DNA of 33,869 nt from Chloroflexota bacterium (GTDB taxonomy: Bacteria; Chloroflexota; Dehalococcoidia; UBA2979). The stretch spans positions 1-33,869 of the forward strand of contig JAPONQ010000102.1 of assembly GCA_026713865.1 (NCBI GenBank). Direction: 5' to 3'. The notes under the pieces were generated by a model. That model was not told the DNA's origin. It was given only the letters and a program-made list of their open reading frames with translations, and did no database searches. Numbering within the stretch: position 1 is the first letter of the stretch; each line of letters opens with the position of its first letter. The translations under genes were made by a program, and so were the position numbers. Positions 1-8,194 of the stretch are shown here, in pieces.

Positions 1-1071
1 CACCGGCAGGCGCTCGGCCGCGCTCGCGATCTCGGCCTCGCGAGCCGTTCCCAGCAGCTGCGCGGCGCGAAGCGCCAGCTGCCGCGTTCCCTCGCGCGAG
101 ACGGCCGCGATCACAAGCCACGGAAGACCCCGCTCCAAGAGCGCCCGCTCGAGCGAGTCGAGGTTCTCCCGGGCCGCCGGGAGATCGATCTTGTTCAGGG
201 CAACTAGCTGCGGGCGCTCCAAGAGTGGGGCGCCAAGCGGGTGTTCGGGCCGAAAGGCAGCGAGTTCGCCGTTCACCAGATCGAGGTCGTCGAGGGAGTG
301 CGAGCGTGCCGCATCGATCACGTGCACCAGCACCCGTGTCCGCTCGATGTGGCGCAGGAACTCATGGCCGAGACCATGCCCCTCACTGGCACCCTCGATC
401 AGCCCCGGCAGGTCCGCCGCCACGAAGGAATCGGCGCCTGCCTCGACGACACCGAGCTCGGGCTCGAGCGTCGTGAACGGATAGGCTGCGACCCTCGGCG
501 TGGCCGCGCTCCAGGCGCGCAGCAGCGTCGACTTGCCAGCGTTGGGCAGTCCGACGATGCCGACATCGGCCAGCAGGCGCAGCTCGAGGCGCAGGCGTCG
601 CCGCTCTCCGGCGGTGCCGCGCTGGGCGAAGCGCGGCGCCTGTCGCGTCGAGCTCGCGAAACGCCGGTTGCCCCAGCCCCCACGCCCACCTGTAGCCACG
701 ACGGCTCTGGCCCCTGCCTCCGCGAGGTCGGCCAAGGGCTCCGACGCGGGCTCTCCGTCGTCCCCGATCTCCCAGACGACGCAGCCGGCAGGAACGCGCA
801 GCTCGAGATCCGGCGCCGAGCGGCCGCGGCGGCGGGCGGTGCCCCCCGGGCGGCCGTCCTCGGCACTCCTGGGGCGCTGGTCCTGCAGCCCCCTGAGAGT
901 CGAGAGCTTCGGGTCGGCCACGAGCACGACGTCGCCGCCCCGGCCACCGTCCCCACCGTCGGGGCCACCACGAGGAACGAACTTCTCGCGCCGGAAGGAG
1001 ACCACCCCGTCGCCCCCGTTTCCGGCGACAACGTCGAGTTCCACACGATCGATCACGACGCGTACATCCAC
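1..1071 (-). CDS. obgE: GTPase Obg, 3' end missing
   Basis: Obg is an essential ribosome-associated GTPase acting in late 50S assembly and stress control. The visible 357 residues begin with the glycine-rich Obg fold (GNGGDGVVSFRREKF, then PRGGPDGGDGGRGGDVVLVA), followed by the G domain: G1 GIVGLPNAGKSTLL near 505-560, G3 DLPGLIEGASEGHG near 380-420, and G4 NKID near 200. The C-terminal part, including any OCT domain, lies beyond the left edge. I chose GTG at 1071 because AGGA (1077-1080 on the complement) sits 5 nt upstream; an in-frame ATG at 1095 lacks a clear ribosome site, and a further GTG a few codons downstream aligns with the usual Obg start. It follows dnaA on the same strand after 315 bp. 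The usual rplU-rpmA partners are absent. Confidence 0.95.
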   Translation of the reverse strand, partial: MDVRVVIDRVELDVVAGNGGDGVVSFRREKFVPRGGPDGGDGGRGGDVVLVADPKLSTLRGLQDQRPRSAEDGRPGGTARRRGRSAPDLELRVPAGCVVWEIGDDGEPASEPLADLAEAGARAVVATGGRGGWGNRRFASSTRQAPRFAQRGTAGERRRLRLELRLLADVGIVGLPNAGKSTLLRAWSAATPRVAAYPFTTLEPELGVVEAGADSFVAADLPGLIEGASEGHGLGHEFLRHIERTRVLVHVIDAARSHSLDDLDLVNGELAAFRPEHPLGAPLLERPQLVALNKIDLPAARENLDSLERALLERGLPWLVIAAVSREGTRQLALRAAQLLGTAREAEIASAAERLPV

Positions 1072-1293
1072 AGGGTTCCTAAAGGCATGCTCCATGGTAG
1101 GGGGATCGTCGTAGTAGTAGGGGCGTGGGATCTGTGGATGTGCGCGGGGGCGTGGCTACGGCTGCAGGTTGCGCGGAGCGCGGCACGCGCGTGTGGGAAA
1201 GGCGTGCGCTAATGGGGAGGCGGCGTCGAGAATGCCGCGCAGGAGGGGCCCCGTGCGTGCGCCGGGTCTCTGGCGGGGACGTCGCGGCTGCAG

Positions 1294-1302
1294 ATGTCCA
1301 CA
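1294..1302 (+). promoter_or_regulatory. DnaA-box-like site
   Basis: ATGTCCACA differs from the high-GC variant box TTGTCCACA only at the first base. It is 21 bp from the next box in the same orientation. Confidence 0.5.
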
Positions 1303-1314
1303 CAGTGAACCGGG

Positions 1315-1323
1315 TTATCCACC
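1315..1323 (+). promoter_or_regulatory. DnaA-box-like site
   Basis: TTATCCACC differs from the consensus TTATCCACA only at the last base. It lies 64 bp beyond the 3' end of dnaA. Confidence 0.5.
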
Positions 1324-1386
1324 GGCTGGGGACAGTGTGTGCACGGTGCGCACGCCACCGCCTGCGGAGCGATGCAGGGAGGGAGG

Positions 1387-2760
1387 TCAGGCCGAGCGGC
1401 GGGACTGCTCGATCAGCTCGCGGATCGTGGCGACGTCCCGCTTCGTCTCGGGGTCGACGTGTAGCGCCCGATCCATCTTTTGCCAGCCGTGGTGGATGGT
1501 GGAGTGGTCGCGGCCGCCGAGGGTGGCGCCGATTTCGACCAAGGATCGGTGCGCGAGCTCCCGGATCAGATACATCGCGATCTGGCGCGGGTAGGCGACG
1601 CGCTTCTCGCGGCTGCGAGAAAGCAGTTGCCGCTCGTCGAGCTCGAAGTAGCGGCAGACCGCCCCGATGATCAGAGACGGCGACGGCGGCAGGCGCGAGG
1701 CGGAGGGCTCCAGAGCGGCGAGCGCCGACTGCAGAAGCGCCGGCGTCAGGGGCTCGCCCGTCAGCCGCGAGTAGGCAATCACCCGCGTCAGCGATCCCTC
1801 GAGCTCCCGGATGTTGCTCGTGAAGCGGGCGGCGATGAGCTCGAGCACGCCATCGGGCACCGACATGTCGTGGTCGGCGGTCTTGGAGCGCAGGATGGCG
1901 ATGCGCGTCTCCACGTCGGGGGGCTGGAGGTCGGCCGTCATCCCCCACTGGAAGCGCGTGCGCAGCCGCTCCTCGAGCTGCGGGATCGAGGACGGTCCCT
2001 GATCGGAACTGATCACGATCTGGCGTCCCGCCTCGTAGAGCTCGTTGAAGGTGTGGAAGAACTCTTCCTGGGTCTGCTCCTTGCCCGCGATGAACTGGAT
2101 GTCGTCGATGAGGAGGGCGGTCGCGGAGCGGTAGCGGGCACGGAAGGCGCCCTGCGTCCGCTCCTGGATCGAGCCGATGAGCTGGTTCGTGAACTGCTCG
2201 GCGGAGATGTACGTCGCCCGGTAGCCGCGGTCGGCAAGTCCGTGTCCGATGGCGTGCAGCAGGTGCGTCTTGCCGAGCCCCGCCGCCCCGTAGAGGAAGA
2301 GCGGGTTGTAGAGGTGGCCGGGGTCGCGCGCGACGCTCTCGGCGGCGGCGACGGCGAGGCGGGTGCCCGGACCCGAGATGAACTTCTCAAAGGTGTAGCG
2401 CTTGCGCAGGCGCGGGGGCGGCGGGAGCGGGTCCGCCCCGGGATCGGCGGCGCCGGCGCCCTGCGGCGAGTCGGGCGCCCGCAGCGCCTCCGGCGGCGAG
2501 CGTTCCTCGCTCGGAAGCGGTTCGAAGTCGATGTCGAGCGGCTGCTCGGCGAGGTCGGCGATGGTGCGCAACACGAGTGGACGCAGGCGCTTCCTCAGCC
2601 ACTCCGTGACGAACTCGGAGCGGGTCCCCACGACGAGCCGCGACTCCTCCAGGCGCAGACCCTCGGTGCCCTCGAGCCAGGTTTCGTAGTTCGCCCGCGA
2701 CAGGTGCTGGGAGAGCACGGTGAGCGTCTCGCGCCAGAGGGTGCCGGCGTCGGTATGCAC
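1387..2760 (-). CDS. dnaA: chromosomal replication initiator protein DnaA
   Basis: DnaA binds DnaA boxes, opens the origin and loads the helicase. The 457-residue protein has all four domains: domain I about 1-85 (LWRETLTVLSQHLSRANYETW), a Pro-rich domain II linker about 86-118, the AAA+ domain III with Walker A GAAGLGKTH at 158-166 and Walker B LLIDD at 216-220, and domain IV with the DNA-binding signature GGRDHSTIHHGWQKM at 415-429. The GTG start at 2760 follows GGAGAG at a good distance and gives a normal length; the open frame continues upstream to 2988 with Arg-rich sequence that is not DnaA-like. dnaN and recF, its common neighbours, are not in the window. DnaA-box-like sites lie on both sides, so autoregulation is plausible. 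Confidence 0.97.
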   Translation of the reverse strand: MHTDAGTLWRETLTVLSQHLSRANYETWLEGTEGLRLEESRLVVGTRSEFVTEWLRKRLRPLVLRTIADLAEQPLDIDFEPLPSEERSPPEALRAPDSPQGAGAADPGADPLPPPPRLRKRYTFEKFISGPGTRLAVAAAESVARDPGHLYNPLFLYGAAGLGKTHLLHAIGHGLADRGYRATYISAEQFTNQLIGSIQERTQGAFRARYRSATALLIDDIQFIAGKEQTQEEFFHTFNELYEAGRQIVISSDQGPSSIPQLEERLRTRFQWGMTADLQPPDVETRIAILRSKTADHDMSVPDGVLELIAARFTSNIRELEGSLTRVIAYSRLTGEPLTPALLQSALAALEPSASRLPPSPSLIIGAVCRYFELDERQLLSRSREKRVAYPRQIAMYLIRELAHRSLVEIGATLGGRDHSTIHHGWQKMDRALHVDPETKRDVATIRELIEQSRRSA

Positions 2761-2826
2761 GCGCTCTCTCCGTCGCCGGCGGTCGCAGAGCACACAGCAC
2801 CCCACCCCTCGCCTTCGCGAGGGCGA

Positions 2827-2835
2827 ATATCCACA
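2827..2835 (+). promoter_or_regulatory. DnaA-box-like site upstream of dnaA
   Basis: ATATCCACA differs from TTATCCACA only at the first base. It lies 67 bp upstream of the dnaA start, a position that would suit autoregulation. Confidence 0.5.
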
Positions 2836-3128
2836 TCCTGCGAACAGGTGTGGGTATCTCCGAGGTGCGTAGTATTCGTCGAGGATCCCGGCCCCGCCGA
2901 GTCCGGATCCCCCGCTCGCCGTCTGGCCCGGAACGGTCGGCCGCGAGGCCCCCGGTCCGGGTGCGCCCCGTCTCGCGGGGCGGCTCACCGCCGGGCGGCG
3001 TCTTCACCGCTCCGGCGACGTTGGGCGACTGTAGCCCCTCCGTTTTGGCGGATCAAGACTGTTATGTGGACCGTGGTCGGTTTTTCTTCCGGGACCTGCC
3101 GCGAGGACCGGCGAGCGGGGTCGACCGC

Positions 3129-3134
3129 TATACT
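3129..3134 (+). promoter_or_regulatory. probable -10 element of coaX-coaBC
   Basis: TATACT stands out in GC-rich sequence 75 bp upstream of the coaX start. No clear -35 is visible at 16-18 bp, so this rests on the -10 alone. Confidence 0.4.
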
Positions 3135-3208
3135 GGAGCGCGCGCTCGGCGACCCCGGCCGGGCGGCGACCGGAGTGCACCCGCAGCGGGCGCTCACGGA
3201 GAGCCGAC

Positions 3209-4048
3209 GTGGCCCCAGACCCTTCCCCCGACCCCCCGCCCGCCGCGCGTCTGCTCGCCATCGACATCGGCAACACCAGCATCGCGATCGGTGTCTACGG
3301 GGGGGAGCAGCTGGAGGCGACCTTCCGCGTCGCCTCCGATCGCGAGAACCTCCCCGATGAGTACGCGATGCTGCTCGCGGGGCTGCTTCGGGGTCGCGGC
3401 ATCGAGCCCGAGGACGTCGGCTTCGCCATCCTCTCCTCCACCGTTCCCCCGCTGACGAGCGTCTTCGGCGAGGTCGCCCGGCGCTGCTTCGGGGTCGAGG
3501 CGCTGGTGGTGGGCCCCGGGGTGCGCACGGGCGTGCGGGTTCGCTACGACAACCCGCGCGAGGTGGGGCCCGACCGCATTCTGCACGCCGTCGCGGCGCT
3601 CCACCGCTACAACCCGCCGCTGGTCGTCGTCGACTTCGGCACCGCGCTCGTGTTCGACGCGATCTCGCGCGAGGGGGACTATCTCGGCGGCGCGATCGCG
3701 CCGGGGATCGGCCCCGCCTCGGAGGGGCTCTTCGCCCGCGCGGCGATGCTCTCGCGCGTCTCCATCGAGCGCCCGCCCTCGGTGGTCGGCCGTAACACCA
3801 TCCACTCGGTGCAGGCCGGGCTCTACTACGGCTACGCCGAGATGGTGCGCGGCATGGTGCGGCGCTTGCGCGAGGAACTGGGCGAGGACGCAACCGTGAT
3901 CGGCACCGGGGGCTACGCCTCGATCGTGGAGCAGGAAGCCGGCTGCTTCGACGCGATCGAGGAGCACCTCAATCTCGAGGGACTCCGGCTCGTCTTCGAG
4001 GCGAACCGCCCGGAGGTGGGGGCCGCGGGGCGGAGCGGGGCGCCGTGA
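3209..4048 (+). CDS. coaX: type III pantothenate kinase
   Basis: CoaX phosphorylates pantothenate, the first step of coenzyme A synthesis; the type III family is not feedback-inhibited by CoA. The 279-residue protein has the ASKHA-fold phosphate motif DIGNT at 19-23, GPDR at 120-123, the second phosphate motif DFGTA at 142-146 and GGAIAPG at 160-166. The GTG start has GGAGAG about 7 nt upstream. The TGA stop shares four bases (GTGA) with the coaBC start at 4045, so two steps of the same pathway are translationally coupled. The N-terminus carries a short Pro-rich lead of about 13 residues before the first strand. Confidence 0.96.
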   Translation: MAPDPSPDPPPAARLLAIDIGNTSIAIGVYGGEQLEATFRVASDRENLPDEYAMLLAGLLRGRGIEPEDVGFAILSSTVPPLTSVFGEVARRCFGVEALVVGPGVRTGVRVRYDNPREVGPDRILHAVAALHRYNPPLVVVDFGTALVFDAISREGDYLGGAIAPGIGPASEGLFARAAMLSRVSIERPPSVVGRNTIHSVQAGLYYGYAEMVRGMVRRLREELGEDATVIGTGGYASIVEQEAGCFDAIEEHLNLEGLRLVFEANRPEVGAAGRSGAP

Positions 4049-5277
4049 GCGCGGAGCGGGGCGGGCCGCTGGAGGGACGCGCCGTGGTGCTCGGCGTCAC
4101 CGGCTCGATCGCGAGCTACAAGGCCGCCGAGATCGCGAGCCGCCTGCGGCAGGCGGGGGCCTCGGTCGACGTCGCGATGACGCCGTCGGCGACCGAGTTC
4201 ATCACGCCGCTCACATTCCGCTCGCTCACCGGCCGCGAGCCCTACGTCGGGATGTTCGCCCCGGGCGGCGAGCCCGGCGAGGCGCACGTCGAGCTGGCGC
4301 GGCGGGCGGACGTGATGCTCATCGCTCCGGCCACGGCGAGCACGCTGGCGCGCCTCGCCCACGGGCTTGCCGACGACTTCGTTTCGCTGACCGCGCTCGC
4401 CACGCGCGCTCCGCTGCTGGTGGCGCCGGCGATGGATGCGCAGATGTGGGAGCACCCGGCGACGAGCGCCAACGTGGAGACGCTTCGCGCGCGCGGCGTG
4501 GAGGTGGTGGGGCCGCTCAGCGGCCGCCTCGCCTCGGGCCGCTCCGGTGCCGGGCGGCTCGTCGAGCCCGACGCGCTCGTGGGGGCGGTGCGCGCACGGC
4601 TCGGGCGCGAGGGCGGCGACCTGGCCGGGCGGCTGGTCGTCGTGACGGCCGGGGGGGCGCGCGAGCCGCTCGATCCCGTCCGCTATCTCAGCAACCGCTC
4701 CAGCGGGAAGATGGGCTATGCCCTGGCGGAGGTGGCGCGCGACCGCGGTGCCGACGTCGTCCTGGTCACGACGGTCGGCGCGCAGGTCGCCCCTCCCTAC
4801 GGCATCCGCGCGGTCGAGGTGGAGAGCGCCGCCGAGATGCTGGAGGCGGTGAGCCGGCACGCCGAGGGCGCCGACGCGCTGCTGATGGCGGCCGCCGTCT
4901 CCGACTTCCGGCCGCGCACGCGCGCCGAGGGGAAGATGAAGCGCAGCGACCGCGGCGAGGGCCCTCCGGCGGTGGAGCTTGCCCTGAACACCGACATCGC
5001 GGCGGCCGTGGAGGGCGCGCGCGTCAAGGTCTCCTTCGCGGCGGAGACGCTGGCTTTGGACAGCGAGGCGCTGCGCGTGGAGGCGCTGCGCAAGCTCCGC
5101 TCGAAAGGGGCGCGCCTCGTGGTGGCGAACGACGTCACCGCCCCCGGATCGGGCTTCGGATCTCCGACCAACCGGGTCTCGATCCTCGACGAGCAGGGCG
5201 ACGTGGAGCCGCTGCCGCTGCTCCCCAAGTACGACTGCGCCGCGCGCATCCTCGACCGCGTGGCCGCGTTGCTCTAG
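4045..5277 (+). CDS. coaBC: bifunctional phosphopantothenoylcysteine decarboxylase / phosphopantothenate-cysteine ligase
   Basis: CoaBC joins cysteine to 4'-phosphopantothenate and then decarboxylates the product. The N-terminal flavoprotein (CoaC) half starts at GVTGSIASYKAAEI and keeps the catalytic His in AHVELARRADV and the PATASTLARLAHG loop; the substrate motif reads PAMDAQMW rather than the PAMN found in E. coli. The C-terminal CoaB half carries VTAGGAREPLDPVRYLSN, the NRSSGKMG loop, AAAVSDFRP, FAAET and the closing GFGSPTN loop. At 410 residues the length is normal. It overlaps coaX by 4 bp and converges on pepA with only 25 bp between the stops. Confidence 0.96.
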   Translation: MSAERGGPLEGRAVVLGVTGSIASYKAAEIASRLRQAGASVDVAMTPSATEFITPLTFRSLTGREPYVGMFAPGGEPGEAHVELARRADVMLIAPATASTLARLAHGLADDFVSLTALATRAPLLVAPAMDAQMWEHPATSANVETLRARGVEVVGPLSGRLASGRSGAGRLVEPDALVGAVRARLGREGGDLAGRLVVVTAGGAREPLDPVRYLSNRSSGKMGYALAEVARDRGADVVLVTTVGAQVAPPYGIRAVEVESAAEMLEAVSRHAEGADALLMAAAVSDFRPRTRAEGKMKRSDRGEGPPAVELALNTDIAAAVEGARVKVSFAAETLALDSEALRVEALRKLRSKGARLVVANDVTAPGSGFGSPTNRVSILDEQGDVEPLPLLPKYDCAARILDRVAALL

Positions 5278-5302
5278 GCGGCCCGGGCGCGCGAGGCGGC
5301 AA

Positions 5303-6811
5303 CTACCCCCGGCTGCGGCCGAGCGCGAGCCGCACCAGCGTGCGCGCCGGGATCCCGCTCGCCCCCTTCACCCACTCGCCGCTGTCGCGGTCGACGGACA
5401 TCACGCCCGCGATGTCCATGTGCGCCCACGGCGTCTCCCCGGCGAAGCGCTGCAGGAACTTCGCCGCCGTGATGGCGCCGGCCGCCCGCCCGCCGACGTT
5501 TTTCAGGTCGGCGACCTCGGAGCGGAGCGCGCGGGCGTATTCGTCGTCGAGCGGGAGCCGCCAGATGCGCTCGCCGGCGGCCGCGCTCGCGCGCTCGAGT
5601 TCCCCGTAGAGGCGGTCCGTGGATGAGAAGACGCCCGAGCGCACCGCGCCGAGCGCCACCGACATCGCGCCGGTCAGGGTCGCCACGTCGACGATGGCGG
5701 ATGCCCCCTCGCGCCGGGCGTAGGCGAGGCCGTCGGCGAGCACGAGGCGGCCCTCGGCGTCGGTGTTGATGATCTCGACGGACTGCCCGTCCATCGTGTA
5801 GACGACGTCGCCGGGCTTGGTCGCCGAACCCCCCGGCATGTTCTCGGTGCAGGGGGCGATCGCCAGCACGTTGACCCGGGGCCGGAGGCGCCCGATCGCG
5901 CGCATCGCGGCGATCACCGAGGCGGCGCCCGACATGTCGGCCTTCATCGCCTCCATCCCCGCGCCCGGCTTCAGCGAGATGCCGCCGGTGTCGAAGGTGA
6001 TCCCCTTCCCGACCAGCGCGAGCGGGCGGGCGCGCCCGGCGCCGCGGTAGCTGAGCACGATGAACTTCGGCGGCTGCACCGACCCGGCCGCCACCGAGAG
6101 GTAGCTCCCCATGCCGAGCCGCTCGGCCTCGCTGCGCTCGATCACCGTGCACTCGAGCCCGACGGAGGTGGCGAGCTCCATCGCGTGCTGCGCGATGTCG
6201 GTCGGCGTCATGCGGTTGGCGGGCTCGTTCTCGAGATCGCGCGCCTCGTTCGTCGCCTCGGCCAGGATGCGGCCGCGGGCGAGGCCGCGCTCCACCACCG
6301 CCGCCTGCCTGGCCGTCCCGCCGACCACGCACAGCGAGCGCACGGCGCCCGCCGGAGCGTCCTCCTCGCGCGTGCGGTGACGGTCGAAGCGGTAGCTTCC
6401 GAGCACGAGCCCCTCCGCGAGCGCCACGGCCGCCTCCTCCGGGTCGCCTGCGGCGGCGAGCGCCCCGGACGCCCCCCACGCGACGGCGCCCGCGTCGATC
6501 GCGCGCAGCCTGCGGACGAGCGACCCGGCGAGGGCGCGGAGGGAGTGGGCGCTCGCCTTCACCTCGTCGCCCGTCCCGAGCACGACGATGCGCTTTCCCG
6601 GCATCTCCCCGAGCGCGGGGAGCACGGTGATCTCGCCGCGGGTGCCGCGCAGCAGCCCGTCCCGGCGCATGCCGGCGATGACGCCGCCGGAGCGCGCGTT
6701 GACCTGCGCCGCCGCGCCGGAGAGCCGGCGCCTCCCCTCCGGGACCGTCACCACGTAGCTCTCCGCCCGCTGGTCGAGGATGCCGCCGCTTGCAGCCGTG
6801 AGGTCCACCAT
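5303..6811 (-). CDS. pepA: leucyl aminopeptidase, M17 family
   Basis: This cytosolic two-metal aminopeptidase removes N-terminal residues from peptides. The 502-residue protein has the M17 N-terminal macro-like domain and the C-terminal catalytic domain: GKGITFDTGG with K269 and D274, D292 in MKADMSG, and the signature NTDAEGRL at 349-356 with D351, E353 and R355. The ATG at 6811 directly follows GGAGGAG; the next codon, GTG at 6808, has better spacing and may be the real start. It is transcribed alone, convergent with coaBC and divergent from the next membrane gene. An open frame continues far upstream on this strand but is only a by-product of GC-rich codons in genes opposite. Confidence 0.95.
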   Translation of the reverse strand: MVDLTAASGGILDQRAESYVVTVPEGRRRLSGAAAQVNARSGGVIAGMRRDGLLRGTRGEITVLPALGEMPGKRIVVLGTGDEVKASAHSLRALAGSLVRRLRAIDAGAVAWGASGALAAAGDPEEAAVALAEGLVLGSYRFDRHRTREEDAPAGAVRSLCVVGGTARQAAVVERGLARGRILAEATNEARDLENEPANRMTPTDIAQHAMELATSVGLECTVIERSEAERLGMGSYLSVAAGSVQPPKFIVLSYRGAGRARPLALVGKGITFDTGGISLKPGAGMEAMKADMSGAASVIAAMRAIGRLRPRVNVLAIAPCTENMPGGSATKPGDVVYTMDGQSVEIINTDAEGRLVLADGLAYARREGASAIVDVATLTGAMSVALGAVRSGVFSSTDRLYGELERASAAAGERIWRLPLDDEYARALRSEVADLKNVGGRAAGAITAAKFLQRFAGETPWAHMDIAGVMSVDRDSGEWVKGASGIPARTLVRLALGRSRG

Positions 6812-6901
6812 CTCCTCCGTTCCGGGGCCGCTCCACCCCCGCCGGGGGCGGGCGGCCGAGCATAGAGCGCCGCCCTCTCCCGGGTCGACGCGGGACGCTG
6901 T

Positions 6902-6907
6902 TATCAT
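6902..6907 (+). promoter_or_regulatory. probable -10 of the PAP2-like gene
   Basis: TATCAT lies 9 bp before the ATG at 6917, which has no visible ribosome-binding site. The spacing would give a leaderless or nearly leaderless transcript. Confidence 0.35.
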
Positions 6908-6916
6908 GCGCGGCCC

Positions 6917-7756
6917 ATGCGCGACCACCTCGCCCGCTATCTCGCCCGCGTCACCTCGCCCCGCAGCCCGGGTGTCTCCTGGGCCGACCTCTCGGAGTTC
7001 GGTCTCGCCGCAGCCGCCTTCCTGTTCTACTTCCTGGTGCGCGGCGCCGTCGTCGACCGGGCGGCCGATGCCTTCCAGAACGCACGGATGATCGTCGACT
7101 GGCAGGCGGCGCTCGGCCTCTTCGTCGAGCCCAACCTGCAGGCCTGGACGCTCGAGAGCGAGGCCGCGATCCTCTTCTTCAACTTCGTCTACTTCTGGCT
7201 CGACTTCCCGCTCATCATCGCGGTGGGGGTCGTCCTCTTCGCGACCAGCCGCCGGCACTACACGCTGCTGCGGGACGCCTGCCTGATCTCCGGCGGCTTC
7301 GCGCTCGTCGTCTACTGGAGCTTCCCGGTGGCGCCGCCCCGCTACTTTCCCGAGTGGGGATTCGTGGACACGCTCCAGATCTACTCCAGCCTCTCCTACC
7401 AGGCGCAGTCGACGCAGCCCTTCGTCAACCCCTACGCGGCGGTGCCCTCCCTCCACGTGGGGTGGGCGGCGCTGCTCGCCGTCTGCGTGTGGATGGCGAC
7501 TGGCAACGCCTGGGCGCGCGCGGGCGCCGCGCTCGTCTTCGTCCTGCAGTCGATCTCGGTGGTGGTGACCGGCAACCACTTCCTCTTCGACGGGCTCGCC
7601 GGCCTCCTCATCTGCGCGCCGGCCTTCGCCATCGCGCTCTGGCTGCAGCGCCACGGCTACCCGTCGCTGCGCTCCCTGCTCGAACAGGCTCGCGAGCGAT
7701 CGGGCCGGAGCCACGATCGGGGGCCTCCCGGGCACACCGAGCGGGCCGGTCGCTAG
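6917..7756 (+). CDS. Aur1/PAP2-like integral membrane phosphatase or phosphotransferase
   Basis: This 279-residue multi-pass membrane protein belongs to the PAP2 superfamily branch that includes inositol phosphorylceramide synthase Aur1. Hydrophobic segments lie near 28-46, 84-109, 122-138, 182-196 and 203-245. The active-site pattern is present: FPVAPPR at 136-142, PSLH at 177-180 and GNHFLFD at 219-225, so H180, H221 and D225 are likely catalytic. The family moves or removes phosphate-linked head groups on lipids; the substrate here cannot be read from sequence. The soluble C-terminal tail is Arg-rich. The ATG lacks a Shine-Dalgarno match. It stands alone between pepA (divergent) and rpsO. 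Confidence 0.85.
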   Translation: MRDHLARYLARVTSPRSPGVSWADLSEFGLAAAAFLFYFLVRGAVVDRAADAFQNARMIVDWQAALGLFVEPNLQAWTLESEAAILFFNFVYFWLDFPLIIAVGVVLFATSRRHYTLLRDACLISGGFALVVYWSFPVAPPRYFPEWGFVDTLQIYSSLSYQAQSTQPFVNPYAAVPSLHVGWAALLAVCVWMATGNAWARAGAALVFVLQSISVVVTGNHFLFDGLAGLLICAPAFAIALWLQRHGYPSLRSLLEQARERSGRSHDRGPPGHTERAGR

Positions 7757-7813
7757 CCGGTGCGCGGGCTCCGCGGGGCGCGGCTTCAGGCCCCGGGCGC
7801 CCACTCCCTCGCG

Positions 7814-7842
7814 TTGCTGCCCCCCGGCCTCCGTGCTACCGT
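7814..7842 (+). promoter_or_regulatory. weak candidate promoter of rpsO
   Basis: TTGCTG (7814-7819) and TACCGT (7837-7842) are separated by 17 bp. Each matches only half of the sigma-70 consensus, so the call rests mainly on spacing and position. Confidence 0.25.
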
Positions 7843-7927
7843 TTCTGAGTCCGCCCGCCTGGGGCGCCACTCCCGGTAGATGACGACGCGGACTCCAAGC
7901 AGCCGCCGGACGGGCGGCGGAGGGTCG

Positions 7928-8194
7928 ATGCCGACAGCCACGAGCAGGCAGGAGATCGTCCGCGACTACGCCCGCCACGAGGGCGACACCGGATCGGCCG
8001 AGGTCCAGATCGCGCTCCTGACCCAGCGCATCCGGCATCTGACGGAGCACCTCCGCGAGCACAGGCACGACTTCGCGACCCGGCGCGGGCTGCTCAAGCT
8101 CGTGGGACGCCGCCGCCGCCAGCTTCGCTATCTGAGCAATGTCGACGTGGACCGCTATCACGCGGTCCTCGCTCGGCTGGGACTGCGCCGCTAG
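7928..8194 (+). CDS. rpsO: ribosomal protein uS15
   Basis: This small primary 16S rRNA-binding protein of the 30S platform is 88 residues, the expected size. It starts [20 protein letters not shown] and contains the conserved [14 protein letters not shown] and the helix [18 protein letters not shown] 7928 is preceded by GGAGGG; an in-frame start at 7880 would add 16 residues with no family support. It is followed, as in many bacteria, by pnp. In E. coli S15 represses its own mRNA through a leader pseudoknot; the leader here is too GC-rich for me to judge this. Confidence 0.97.
   Translation: MPTATSRQEIVRDYARHEGDTGSAEVQIALLTQRIRHLTEHLREHRHDFATRRGLLKLVGRRRRQLRYLSNVDVDRYHAVLARLGLRR

Larger units (their letters stand above)
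1072..1386. other. dnaA-obgE gap with DnaA-box-like sites (candidate oriC part)
   Basis: No convincing gene lies in these 315 bases. Two DnaA-box-like 9-mers sit in the same orientation: ATGTCCACA at 1294-1302 (8/9 to TTGTCCACA) and TTATCCACC at 1315-1323 (8/9 to TTATCCACA). They are spaced 21 bp start to start, two helical turns. A weaker pair, ACATCCACA, occurs at 1064-1072 on the plus strand (overlapping the obgE start) and at 1133-1141 on the complement, each 7/9. No obvious AT-rich unwinding element is visible. The region could be origin sequence or a DnaA-responsive control region for obgE. Confidence 0.5.
2761..3208. other. dnaA-coaX divergent intergenic region
   Basis: These 448 bases separate the divergent dnaA and coaX starts. 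I see one good DnaA-box-like site, ATATCCACA at 2827-2835 (8/9), and a 7/9 site on the complement at 2849-2857 (TGTGGGTAT on the plus strand). TGTGGACCG at 3065-3073 is a weaker match. A TATACT hexamer at 3129-3134 is a likely -10 for coaX. No persuasive small gene is present. Origin function, dnaA autoregulation, or both are possible. Confidence 0.5.

Noticed and set aside
1108..1120. GTAGTAGTAG triplet repeat upstream of obgE
   Set aside because: Only three copies; too short to distinguish from chance.
4429..4452. PAMD in place of PAMN in CoaBC as a possible loss of activity
   Set aside because: Other bacterial lineages naturally carry Asp or His at this position, and all other motifs are intact.
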